DNA from: JABMQB01 sp964575025
GTDB lineage: Bacteria > Bacteroidota > Bacteroidia > Bacteroidales > Prolixibacteraceae
Reading direction: 5' to 3'
DNA length: 64,000 bases
Assembly: GCA_964575025.1 (NCBI GenBank)
Contig: CAZNPV010000016.1
Span: forward strand, 7,603 to 71,602
Part shown: positions 1 to 7,918 of the stretch, in pieces
How the letters are laid out: every line of letters begins with the position of its first letter
Position numbering within the stretch: the stretch's first letter is position 1
Notes under the pieces: generated by a model
Told to the model about the DNA's origin: nothing
Database searches by the model: none
What the model saw: the letters and a program-made list of their open reading frames with translations, nothing else
Made by a program: the position numbers and the translations under genes

Positions 1-2
1 CC

Positions 3-1268
3 ATCAATGAAGAGATGAAAATTGCTGCCGCTCATGCCCTTGCCAGGCTTGCCAAGGAGTATGTCCCCGAAATCGTTCACAAAGCCTATAACATGGAGAG
101 CATCATTTTTGGCAGGGATTACATCATCCCCAAACCCCTGGATCCCCGGTTAATCAGTGTTGTATCCCCGGCCGTAGCCAAAGCAGCCATAAAAAGCAGA
201 GTAGCCAGAAAAACCATTACCGACTGGAAAGCCTACGAACGGGAACTGAACAACAGGCTTGGACTGGACAACAAACTGATCATGGCAATCCGGAATAAAG
301 CCACCCAAAATCCGAAACGGGTTGTTTTTGCCGACGGGAACAACCTTAAAATATTGAAAGCAGCCCAGTTTGTATGCAAACATAAAATTGCCAGACCGAT
401 TCTTTTGGGTGACCGGAAAGAAATTGAAGGATTGATAAAAAAGAACCAACTTGCATTGCCTAAAGTCCCTGTTATTGACCTGAACCGGGATGTTTCAAAA
501 AGGAAAATGGAAAAAATGGCAAAGATCCTCTATGATAAACGTGCAAGGAAAGGAATGACCTTTGATGAAGCCCTTGAAAAGATGTACAACCGCGACTACT
601 ATGGCTCCATGATGGTTGAAACCGGTGAAGCCGATGCCTTTGTTACCGGATTTTCGCGTAAATATGCCGATATTATCCGGCCTGCCATTCATGTGGTTGG
701 CACAAACAAACGGTTTAACCATATTGCCGGGATGTATATCATGCTCACGAAAAAAGGACCGTTGTTCCTGGCTGATACTACCGTTAACAGCGATCCCAGC
801 CCCGAAACCCTTGCCGATACAACCCTGCTGGTCGCCAATGAGGTCAGAAAATTCAATATGGAACCCCGGGTAGCTATTCTCAGCTACTCCAATTTCGGGG
901 CATTCAAAGGAAAAGGAAGCCCCATAAGGGCCAGAACAGCCGTGAGTATCCTGCACCGCAACCATCCTGAACTATTGGTTGATGGAGAGATGCAAGCCAA
1001 TTATGCCTTAAACGGGGAACTGCGAATGAAAAAATACCCCTTCAACAAACTGGGAAACCTCGATGCCAATGTATTGATCTTCCCGAACCTTAGTTCCGGA
1101 AATATTCTATACAAAGTGCTCCAGGAAATCGGAACAGCTAAAGCCCTGGGACCCATCCTGCTTGGAATGAACAAACCGATCCATATTCTGCAGATGGAAT
1201 GTTCAGTGAGTGAAATCGTCAATATGGCTGCCATTGCAGTTATCGATGCCCAGGCTATGGATAAATAG
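3..1268 (+). CDS. maeB: NADP-dependent malic enzyme, C-terminal part (5' end outside window)
   Basis: The reading frame is open to the window edge, so this is the 3' portion of a longer gene. The first ~85 residues look like the end of the malic-enzyme NAD-binding domain and linker (AAHALARLAKEYVP). The remaining ~330 residues are a phosphotransacetylase-like domain, the arrangement of MaeB-type malic enzymes. MaeB converts malate to pyruvate and CO2 with NADP+ reduction in the cytoplasm; the PTA-like domain is generally thought to act as an acetyl-CoA-responsive regulatory module rather than an active transferase. A strong intrinsic terminator follows the stop codon. The N-terminal catalytic residues are not in the window, so activity cannot be judged. 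Confidence 0.9.
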   Translation: MNEEMKIAAAHALARLAKEYVPEIVHKAYNMESIIFGRDYIIPKPLDPRLISVVSPAVAKAAIKSRVARKTITDWKAYERELNNRLGLDNKLIMAIRNKATQNPKRVVFADGNNLKILKAAQFVCKHKIARPILLGDRKEIEGLIKKNQLALPKVPVIDLNRDVSKRKMEKMAKILYDKRARKGMTFDEALEKMYNRDYYGSMMVETGEADAFVTGFSRKYADIIRPAIHVVGTNKRFNHIAGMYIMLTKKGPLFLADTTVNSDPSPETLADTTLLVANEVRKFNMEPRVAILSYSNFGAFKGKGSPIRARTAVSILHRNHPELLVDGEMQANYALNGELRMKKYPFNKLGNLDANVLIFPNLSSGNILYKVLQEIGTAKALGPILLGMNKPIHILQMECSVSEIVNMAAIAVIDAQAMDK

Positions 1269-1278
1269 ATACATGAAT

Positions 1279-1321
1279 ACCTGGAGCCTCCTGAAACCCG
1301 GTTTCTTTCCAGGTTTTTTTT
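1279..1321 (+). terminator. Intrinsic terminator after maeB
   Basis: ACCTGG at 1279-1284 pairs with CCAGGT at 1309-1314, and GAAAC at 1293-1297 pairs with GTTTC at 1301-1305. An uninterrupted T run begins at 1314. It lies 10 nt after the maeB stop. Confidence 0.8.
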
Positions 1322-1360
1322 AATTTAAAAGGCAAACGGTACTCCTTGTTTCAATTTTAT

Positions 1361-1368
1361 TATTTTTG
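1361..1368 (+). promoter_or_regulatory. Candidate -7 element for the cysteate-synthase-like gene
   Basis: TATTTTTG matches the Bacteroidota -7 consensus TAnnTTTG and lies about 30 nt before the chosen ATG at 1400. No good -33 TTTG is seen at the expected distance, so support is partial. Confidence 0.4.
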
Positions 1369-1399
1369 TGGTCATCTGAAACAAAAAAATTATTTGACC

Positions 1400-2692
1400 A
1401 TGGCGAGCCAGGCGTATAAAACCTCCTATAAACTACAATCGGTTAAAACAGGAAAAATATTTGAAGATGCCGGATGGCAGCTCGAGCCGGTTGACGAAAA
1501 AGAACCAACGCTGATCCGGGCTGTCTATGAAAAGAAACAGATTGAGGTCAAAGACAACACGTACGGGTTGTACAAATTTGCAGACTGGCTGCCGATAAAC
1601 CGTATGCTGAAAGGCTCTTCAGCACCTGTTACCTATAAAAGCCAGGGACTGGCCAAAAAGCTTGGTTTATCGAATCTCTGGATTACCTTCAGCGGCTACT
1701 GGCCCGAAAAAAATGCCGGCATGAAAACCTGTTCATTCAAAGAAACAGAAGCATACTCGGTATGTGCCAGAATGAACCACGGAATGGATAAAACCCTGGT
1801 AGTAGCTTCGGCAGGCAATACTTCCAGGTCCTTTGCCCAGGTGTGTTCCGACAACAAAATACCCTTGCTTTTATGTGTTCCGGAAGACTATATAGACACC
1901 TTGTGGTTTGAAAAAGAACCCGATCAATGCGTGAAACTCGTCTGCAGCAAATCAGGAAGTGACTATTTCGACGCCATCCACCTGTCGAATATTGTGGCCG
2001 GCATGGATGGATTCATTGCTGAAGGAGGAGCAAAGAATGTGGCCCGGCGCGACGGCATGGGCACAACCGTTTTATCGGCTGTAACCACCATCGGTCAGAT
2101 TCCGGATTACTATTTCCAGGCTGTCGGCAGTGGTACCGGTGCAATTTCAGCCTGGGAAGCCAACCTGCGTTTCATTGAAGACGGAAGGTTTGGAACCCAT
2201 AAAATGAAACTGATGGTCTCGCAGAATTATCCTTTCAAACCCTTGCAGGATGCATGGAGAGTCAGATCAAGAAACCTCCTGCCCATGGATGAAAAAACGG
2301 CCAGAAAACAGGTGGAAGAAATCGATTGCAAGGTACTTTCAAACCGCAAACCTCCCTATTCTGTTTTTGGTGGTTTATTCGACGCTTTGTCTGATACCGG
2401 CGGCGATGTATTGACAGCTACCAATCAGGAGGCCAGGGAAGCAGCCCTCCTTTTTAAAAATACCGAAGGCATCGATATCTATCCGGCAGCGGGTGTGGCT
2501 GCTGCAACCCTGATAAAATCAGTGAACAACAGATCAGTAGAAAAAGATGCGTTGATCATGCTGAATATTACCGGTGGCGGAGAAACACTTTTCAAACAAG
2601 AGAAAAAACTACATTACCTCAGACCAGACCTGATTTTTGATATAAACCCGGATAGCGAAGAAGTAAGAGAAAAAATAGCTTCCCTGTTTTAA
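1400..2692 (+). CDS. Threonine-synthase-fold PLP enzyme, probable cysteate synthase
   Basis: A 430-residue type II PLP enzyme. CSFKETEA around residue 114 supplies the Schiff-base lysine, and SAGNTSRS is the Gly/Ser-rich PLP-phosphate loop. Overall layout and length resemble the cysteate synthase branch of the threonine synthase family, which makes L-cysteate from O-phosphoserine and sulfite. In Bacteroidota cysteate is the first precursor of sulfonolipids (capnine). The ATG at 1400 was chosen because a -7 element lies just upstream and the sequence before it (FQFYYFCGHLKQ) does not look coding. The gene stands alone, with a terminator before it and a heptamer repeat after it. A true threonine synthase is the main alternative. 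Confidence 0.7.
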   Translation: MASQAYKTSYKLQSVKTGKIFEDAGWQLEPVDEKEPTLIRAVYEKKQIEVKDNTYGLYKFADWLPINRMLKGSSAPVTYKSQGLAKKLGLSNLWITFSGYWPEKNAGMKTCSFKETEAYSVCARMNHGMDKTLVVASAGNTSRSFAQVCSDNKIPLLLCVPEDYIDTLWFEKEPDQCVKLVCSKSGSDYFDAIHLSNIVAGMDGFIAEGGAKNVARRDGMGTTVLSAVTTIGQIPDYYFQAVGSGTGAISAWEANLRFIEDGRFGTHKMKLMVSQNYPFKPLQDAWRVRSRNLLPMDEKTARKQVEEIDCKVLSNRKPPYSVFGGLFDALSDTGGDVLTATNQEAREAALLFKNTEGIDIYPAAGVAAATLIKSVNNRSVEKDALIMLNITGGGETLFKQEKKLHYLRPDLIFDINPDSEEVREKIASLF

Positions 2693-2707
2693 GGAACAGA
2701 AAAAATT

Positions 2708-2735
2708 GTTGTCAGTTATCAGTTATCAGTTGTCA
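2708..2735. repeat. Four-unit GTTRTCA heptamer array
   Basis: Four consecutive heptamers (GTTGTCA, GTTATCA, GTTATCA, GTTGTCA) fill the gap between the cysteate-synthase-like gene and recR. The same family of units recurs near 47.8, 53.6, 55.3 and 63.5 kb. Confidence 0.75.
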
Positions 2736-2806
2736 GTGTAATTTTTTATGCTTCCGGCACGATAATCTCCAAATTCCCGTTAATTTTACGATTGAAATTT
2801 AATCGG

Positions 2807-3433
2807 ATGAATACAGAAAAATACCCGTCACAACTGCTGGAGAATGCCGTAAATGAATTTGCCAAACTTCCGGGGATCGGACGAAAAAGTGCCTTACGGC
2901 TGGTTTTACACCTGCTGAGGCAGGAACGTGAAGAGGTGGAAGCCTTCGGGAACAGCCTGATACAACTAAAAAAAGAGATCAAACATTGCAAGATATGTCA
3001 TAACATTTCGGACAGTGAAATTTGCCACATCTGTTCGGATCCCTCCCGAAACAAATCGGTTATCTGCGTGGTAGAAAATATCAGGGATGTAATGGCCATT
3101 GAAAATACCCTCCAGTATAACGGGCTGTATCATGTATTGGGAGGGATCATATCCCCAATGGATGGAATCGGGCCTTCTGACCTGGAAATCGACTCCCTGA
3201 TTGAACGAACGGAAAAAGAAGACATTGCAGAAATAATCCTGGCCCTGAGTACTACAATGGAAGGAGATACAACGAATTTTTATATCTTCAGGAAATTAAA
3301 AGATAAAAAAATAAAAATATCAACCCTGGCGCGAGGCGTATCGATTGGGGATGAACTGGAATATACCGATGAAATAACCCTGGGTCGCTCGCTGGTAAAC
3401 CGGGTTGCTTACGAAAATTCCCTGGGAAAATAA
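2807..3433 (+). CDS. recR: Recombination mediator protein RecR
   Basis: RecR acts with RecF/RecO to load RecA on gapped DNA. The 208-residue product has the N-terminal helix-hairpin-helix (KLPGIGRKSALRL), a four-cysteine zinc finger (CKICHN...CHIC) and a Toprim domain with the ICVVEN strand, then the conserved C-terminal region ending near residue 205. I prefer the ATG at 2807 over the one at 2792: it places the protein start (MNTEKYPSQLLENAV) where family members begin. A TAATTTTA -7-like element at 2781-2788 would put a transcript start between the two. The glycosyltransferase gene starts 10 nt downstream, so the two are probably co-transcribed. Confidence 0.95.
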   Translation: MNTEKYPSQLLENAVNEFAKLPGIGRKSALRLVLHLLRQEREEVEAFGNSLIQLKKEIKHCKICHNISDSEICHICSDPSRNKSVICVVENIRDVMAIENTLQYNGLYHVLGGIISPMDGIGPSDLEIDSLIERTEKEDIAEIILALSTTMEGDTTNFYIFRKLKDKKIKISTLARGVSIGDELEYTDEITLGRSLVNRVAYENSLGK

Positions 3434-3443
3434 ACAGATCCGT

Positions 3444-5411
3444 ATGAAGCTTTCGGTAGTCATTGTCAGCTATAATGTAAAATACTTTCTTGAACAATGC
3501 CTCTACTCTGTTCAGGTAGCACTACAAAATATACCGGCTGAAATATTTGTGGTTGACAACAATTCCGTTGACGGATCCACCAGCCTGGTCAAAGAAAAAT
3601 TTCCGGAAGTCATCCTGATCGAAAACAAAAAAAATTACGGTTTTTCGCATGCCAATAACCAGGCCATACGCATTTCCAAAGGGGAATATGTACTGCTGTT
3701 AAATCCGGATACCGTCGTAGAGGAAGATACGTTCAGAAAAGTGCTGGCTTTTATGGAAAAAACGGCAGATGCCGGAGGATTGGGAGTAAAAATGATCGAT
3801 GGCAAAGGAAATTTCCTTCCCGAATCCAAACGCGGGTTGCCGTCGCCCTGGGTCGCTTTCTATAAAATCTTTGGAATTTCCAGGTTATTTCCCAGGTCAA
3901 AACGGTTTGGAAGGTACCATCTCTCCTACCTCAATGAAAATGAAATTCATGAAGTAGATGTCCTTGCAGGAGCATTCATGCTTCTGCGCAAATCGACCCT
4001 GGAAAAAACCGGGCTTCTGGATGAGACCTTTTTTATGTACGGAGAAGATATCGACCTTTCATACCGGATTCTCCAGGCAGGCTTTAAAAACTACTATTAC
4101 CCTGAAACCACCATCATCCATTATAAAGGCGAAAGCACCAAAAAAAGTTCGGTTAACTATGTGCGGATGTTTTATAATGCCATGATCATTTTTGCTCAGA
4201 AACATTTCTCAGAAGGCAAAGCAAAAGCATTTTCTTTTCTGATCCATATGGCCATCTACCTTCGTGCGTTAATCGCTCTTTTCAGCCGGTTCTTTTCAAA
4301 GATTTACCTGCCGGTTCTGGATGCTGTCCTGGTTTTTGCCGGTTTTCTTCTGATCGTTCCGGTCTGGGAAAGAATCAATTATGAACCGGGATATTACCCC
4401 CCGGAGTTTCTGCATTATGGGGTTCCGGCTTATATTTTTTTCTGGCTGGGAGGGATTCTTTTTTCCAGGGGCTATAAAAAACCGGTCAGGCTTTTTGCCG
4501 TAATCCGTGGGCTCTTCTGGGGAACCATTGCAATCTTGCTGGCTTACTCCCTGATTGATGAAGAATACCGGTTCTCAAGGGCTTTAATCCTTTTAGGATC
4601 CCTCTGGGCAATGCTTATCCTGCCCCTCTCAAGGATCCTGTTAAGCCGGCTGCCCATCAGGGATCTGAAACTGGATCTGAAAGTGCCCAAACGAATCGCC
4701 ATAGTTGGGCATCCCAACGAAGTGAAGCGGGTTAGAAACCTCCTTGAAGAAACCCGGATAACCACCGAAATAATCGGAACCATCTCCATTGATGCGTCTG
4801 ATTCGGGAAGAGATTATATCGGAGACATCAACCAGCTGGAAGATATCATCCGGATCAACCGAATCAATGAACTGATATTTTGTGCCGAAGACCTCAGTTC
4901 AGGAAAAATCATCCGGGCTATGCTCGATTTGTCAAAACTGGAAATTGAATACAAAATAGCTCCTCCCGAAAGCGCCAGTATCATCGGGAGTAGCTCGGTA
5001 CACACTTCAGGAGATTTCTATGTGCTCAATGTGAATGCCATTTCCAGGAAAAAGAACCAACGACTGAAACGGACTCTGGATTTCACAGGAAGCCTGCTTG
5101 TTTTGATCCTGTCCCCTCTTCTTTTGGGGTTCTTTAAAAGCCGGAGATCCTTGTTCCGGAATATCTTCAGCGTCCTTACCGGGAAAAAATCCTGGGTCGG
5201 ATATGTGCCAGGAACCCATACCCACGATGATTTACCTACCCTAAAACCTGGCATTCTGTATCCTTCTGACCTTTTCAGAGACCTGATACTGGATCCTGCA
5301 AAAAAAACACGCCTTAATTTTAATTATGCAAAGGATTACAGCATTCTGAACGATCTGGAGATTCTGGTAAAAAACCTGGCTTTTCTTTCCAGAAAAAAGG
5401 ACCCGGAATAA
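3444..5411 (+). CDS. GT2 glycosyltransferase fused to a degenerate polyprenyl sugar-phosphate transferase
   Basis: A 655-residue membrane protein. Residues ~1-230 are a family 2 glycosyltransferase (KLSVVIVSYN start, LNPDT nucleotide-sugar motif, later FMYGEDIDLSYR), similar to rhamnosyltransferases. About five hydrophobic segments follow (~270-410), then a Rossmann-like region (RIAIVGHPNEVKRV) resembling the central domain of WcaJ/WbaP-type initiating transferases. A further membrane segment and a short C-terminal part keep only fragments of the sugar transferase domain (GKKSWVGY, LPTLKPGIL). The usual KFRSM and acidic catalytic part is missing. The start at 3444 fits GT2 proteins; an upstream start would overlap recR. 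It probably adds a sugar to a surface polysaccharide at the inner membrane; the substrate is unknown. Confidence 0.75.
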   Translation: MKLSVVIVSYNVKYFLEQCLYSVQVALQNIPAEIFVVDNNSVDGSTSLVKEKFPEVILIENKKNYGFSHANNQAIRISKGEYVLLLNPDTVVEEDTFRKVLAFMEKTADAGGLGVKMIDGKGNFLPESKRGLPSPWVAFYKIFGISRLFPRSKRFGRYHLSYLNENEIHEVDVLAGAFMLLRKSTLEKTGLLDETFFMYGEDIDLSYRILQAGFKNYYYPETTIIHYKGESTKKSSVNYVRMFYNAMIIFAQKHFSEGKAKAFSFLIHMAIYLRALIALFSRFFSKIYLPVLDAVLVFAGFLLIVPVWERINYEPGYYPPEFLHYGVPAYIFFWLGGILFSRGYKKPVRLFAVIRGLFWGTIAILLAYSLIDEEYRFSRALILLGSLWAMLILPLSRILLSRLPIRDLKLDLKVPKRIAIVGHPNEVKRVRNLLEETRITTEIIGTISIDASDSGRDYIGDINQLEDIIRINRINELIFCAEDLSSGKIIRAMLDLSKLEIEYKIAPPESASIIGSSSVHTSGDFYVLNVNAISRKKNQRLKRTLDFTGSLLVLILSPLLLGFFKSRRSLFRNIFSVLTGKKSWVGYVPGTHTHDDLPTLKPGILYPSDLFRDLILDPAKKTRLNFNYAKDYSILNDLEILVKNLAFLSRKKDPE

Positions 5412-5452
5412 ATCACAAAAAAAACCTACCTTGCGCAAAAGAGCATTCCGAA

Positions 5453-5983
5453 ATGGAAAACTATTTACAATACGGAAAAATCAACCTTCGTCCCCTGGAA
5501 CCAGAAGACATTGACCTGTTGTATCAATGGGAAAACACCACCTCTTTGTGGAAAGTCAGCAATACCAAAGCCCCGTTTTCGATGCATATTCTGGCCCGGT
5601 ACATCCAGGAATCAACCAACGATATCTACGCAGCCAAACAGCTGCGGCTGATCATTCAGACCACAGAAAATAAACCGGTGGGCATGATAGACCTGTTTGA
5701 TTTTGATCCGTACCACCAAAGGGCCGGTATTGGGATCCTGATCCATGGGAACGAAAACCGGCAGAAAGGGTATGCCACCGATGCCATCCGGGCAATGGCC
5801 AACTATGGACTGCATGTGATCGGGTTATACCAGCTGTATGCCAATATTGCTGAAGAGAACACCGTCAGCCTGAAACTATTTGAAAAAGCGGGCTTCGAAG
5901 CCTCCGGAATAAAAAAAGAATGGCTCCAAACCCCTGAAGGAAGAAAAAATGTCGTGTTCATGCAAAAAATACTTGCTCCCTGA
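5453..5983 (+). CDS. GNAT family N-acetyltransferase (RimL/SpeG type)
   Basis: A 176-residue cytoplasmic acetyltransferase. The N-terminal INLRPLEPEDIDLLYQWEN and the acetyl-CoA pyrophosphate-binding loop (ENRQKGYATDA) are typical of the RimJ/RimL/SpeG group, followed by the NTVSLKLFEKAGF strand-helix pair. The acceptor (protein N-terminus, polyamine or other amine) cannot be told from sequence. It lies 41 nt after the glycosyltransferase and 3 nt from a convergent gene, so it may be the last gene of the recR operon. A TACCTTGC element at about 5427-5434 could also be a private promoter. Confidence 0.85.
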   Translation: MENYLQYGKINLRPLEPEDIDLLYQWENTTSLWKVSNTKAPFSMHILARYIQESTNDIYAAKQLRLIIQTTENKPVGMIDLFDFDPYHQRAGIGILIHGNENRQKGYATDAIRAMANYGLHVIGLYQLYANIAEENTVSLKLFEKAGFEASGIKKEWLQTPEGRKNVVFMQKILAP

Positions 5984-5986
5984 GCT

Positions 5987-6826
5987 TTAACGAATCATTT
6001 CATTCCGGACCTCTTCAATCAATAAGGCAATCTCTTCCAGTTCAGCTTCAGTAATTACCTCATTGGTTTTAAACAGACCGGCAACACGAGCCAGGTTATC
6101 ATAGTATGGCTGGATGTTTTGATCTGCTGCAATGAACCCGATCAGGGAGAGAAAATCCGACAGATCTTCCCGTTGCTGGTTGACAATGTCCAGCAGTTTT
6201 GTATTGTCACTGGCCAGCAAAGTAAGCTGACTCAGAACATACAAAGCTTCCACGTTGTTCCCGACAAAAGAGTAAACAAGTACATTGAAATGATCGGATG
6301 ACATATCGTTCAACCAGGTTTCTGTTGCTTCTTCAAAGAGAATATTCAGAGAATCCACATTGTTTTTGTTCTGTTGTATTCTTTCATTGTAGTGTTCCGC
6401 TTTTTTCAGTTCTTCCTCCAGTCCCAGATCCATTTTGAACCGGTATTCCAGGTCAGAAACTTCTGCAAGCCTGTCCTGCCGGTTATAGACTTTCGCATAG
6501 ATCATGTCAAACACCAGCATACCCCAGAAGAAACTCAGTTTATCACGGGTCATCAATCTTTCTGTATTTTCTATGGGTACGGTAAGGTCTATGATATACG
6601 ATGCACCTGCTTCATTGATCAAAGGGACAATGTCGGGCGATTCATGCAACCTGGCAATCCTTTCCAGGATCTCCTCTTTCCTGTCAGCCAGGTTAAAGGA
6701 ATCGGTTGTCGCAAAAGTTTTCTCCGGCCCTGTCTGATCTGTTTTTTTCTTCTTCGATTGGTTGCATCCCGATGCAGTGATCAACAAGGCCATCACCAGG
6801 ACTGCAAATTGAACCATTTTCTTCAT
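5987..6826 (-). CDS. Hypothetical alpha-helical lipoprotein
   Basis: I do not recognise a family. The ATG at 6826 gives a short basic start and a hydrophobic segment ending ITASGC, a plausible lipobox with Cys at about residue 20, followed by a lysine-rich stretch. An upstream extension to 7009 would pass through a palindromic intergenic repeat and is rejected. The mature ~260 residues are acidic and appear almost wholly alpha-helical (for example LEEELKKAEHYNERIQQNKNN), with no cysteines after the lipidated one. The gene faces the GNAT gene and is separated from the nitroreductase gene by a hairpin cluster. It is probably anchored in a membrane facing the periplasm. Confidence 0.65.
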   Translation of the reverse strand: MKKMVQFAVLVMALLITASGCNQSKKKKTDQTGPEKTFATTDSFNLADRKEEILERIARLHESPDIVPLINEAGASYIIDLTVPIENTERLMTRDKLSFFWGMLVFDMIYAKVYNRQDRLAEVSDLEYRFKMDLGLEEELKKAEHYNERIQQNKNNVDSLNILFEEATETWLNDMSSDHFNVLVYSFVGNNVEALYVLSQLTLLASDNTKLLDIVNQQREDLSDFLSLIGFIAADQNIQPYYDNLARVAGLFKTNEVITEAELEEIALLIEEVRNEMIR

Positions 6827-6868
6827 TTTTATATGATTGTAATTGTTTATTTTTAAAGGCATTTCCGT

Positions 6869-6972
6869 CCCGATAAATATCGGGATCGGGATAACTCGCC
6901 CGTTCCTTTTCTTCTGTTCTCCCCTTTTGAGGGGAGATCCCGCGCAGCGGGAGAGGGTTGTCCCCGTCGGGG
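6869..6972. repeat. Cluster of four short palindromes
   Basis: Four hairpins follow one another: CCCGATA/TATCGGG at 6869-6884, CTCCCC/GGGGAG at 6919-6936, TCCCGC/GCGGGA at 6938-6952 and CCCC/GGGG at 6962-6972, then GGCTCGTTTC. The reverse complement of that last part (GAAACGAGCCCCG) recurs at 10517-10529, so this is a dispersed intergenic repeat. Confidence 0.65.
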
Positions 6973-7050
6973 CTCGTTTCATAAAATCCACTTTAAATAT
7001 TGGTTGCATTGATTAACATACAGAACAATCCAGATCCCGGAACATCCACG

Positions 7051-7623
7051 TCACATACTTTTCAGTATCAGCTCATCGAGGGATCTTTTTGGAACATGAT
7101 GTACGCCCTGTTCATCTCTCCAGTACTCAATGCGATTTTTTTCACACCTTTCGAGGACCACTTTTTCAGCTGGTTTTCCCAGCGCCAGGACCCATAATAT
7201 CTCCAGGCCGGTCTTCAGATTGAGGATTTCTGCCAGTTTGTTTTTATCTACCGATCCAATGATGCATCCTCCGAATCCCTCTTCCACAGCCCCCAGTAAA
7301 ATACTCTGGACAGCAATCCCGTCGTCGCAGAAACGGGCATCGGAAATATTCCTGTCGTGCAGTATAACAATATAAGCTACAGGCCTCTCCCCTTCTTCAG
7401 GTCCGTCCCAATCCGGAAGATAACCGGCCCATCCCAGGCAGGGAAATATTTTTCCTGCGATATCCTCCGAAGTACAAAGAACATATTTTAAAGGCTGGAT
7501 GTTTCGAGCCGATGCTGAAAACCGGGCTAATTCAATCCATCTTCTCAGAATGCTGTCGTCAATTTTTACAGACGGGTCAAACCGGCGGTAACTGCGGTTT
7601 TTTAAAATCAATTCACGAATCAT
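7051..7623 (-). CDS. Nitroreductase family protein
   Basis: A 190-residue FMN-dependent oxidoreductase of the nitroreductase fold. The N-terminal ILKNRSYRRFD is the usual FMN-phosphate-binding start, ARFSASARNIQPLKYVL is the second conserved block, and GFGGCIIGSVDK with LEILWVLALGKPAE forms the C-terminal FMN region. Members reduce nitroaromatics, quinones or unsaturated bonds with NAD(P)H; the physiological substrate is unknown. It is divergent from the GntR-type regulator across a 295-nt gap that contains a long hairpin. Confidence 0.88.
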   Translation of the reverse strand: MIRELILKNRSYRRFDPSVKIDDSILRRWIELARFSASARNIQPLKYVLCTSEDIAGKIFPCLGWAGYLPDWDGPEEGERPVAYIVILHDRNISDARFCDDGIAVQSILLGAVEEGFGGCIIGSVDKNKLAEILNLKTGLEILWVLALGKPAEKVVLERCEKNRIEYWRDEQGVHHVPKRSLDELILKSM

Positions 7624-7717
7624 CTGTTTTTTGCTGTAAAAATATCAAAATCTGATCTGAATAAAAACCTTCAGAAAATAAAAAGAAAATAAAAGAGATT
7701 ATTGTACCTTAGCAAAG

Positions 7718-7799
7718 AAAAAGGATAATGGAGAAATTGTAGGAAATATAATGCTGACCAAACTTAACCACTATGATAAGATTTCTCCATATCCTTTTT
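7718..7799 (+). other. Long hairpin, possible small RNA or leader structure
   Basis: The 20-nt arm 7718-7737 pairs with 7781-7799 with a single bulged base, leaving a 43-nt loop. The right arm ends in a T run (CCTTTTTT), and a TACCTTAG element sits just upstream at about 7705-7712. The flanking genes are divergent, so it is not needed as their terminator. A short transcript of roughly 85 nt ending at the T run, or an upstream leader of the regulator gene, would fit. The rest of the 295-nt gap shows nothing else. Confidence 0.5.
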
Positions 7800-7918
7800 T
7801 ACTAAACGCAAACTGCAGGGGAGTATTGCAACCGGTCAGAAAAAATAACAGTATTTAACATTTAAAAAACAGAAACCCGCATTGCAGAGCAGAAGGACAA
7901 AAATCAGTTAGAAAACAA

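Noticed and set aside
6827..7009. N-terminal extension of the hypothetical lipoprotein
   Set aside because: It crosses the palindrome cluster, and the ATG at 6826 gives a lipobox at the expected distance.
7718..7799. Bidirectional terminator
   Set aside because: The flanking genes are transcribed away from the hairpin, so neither needs a terminator there.
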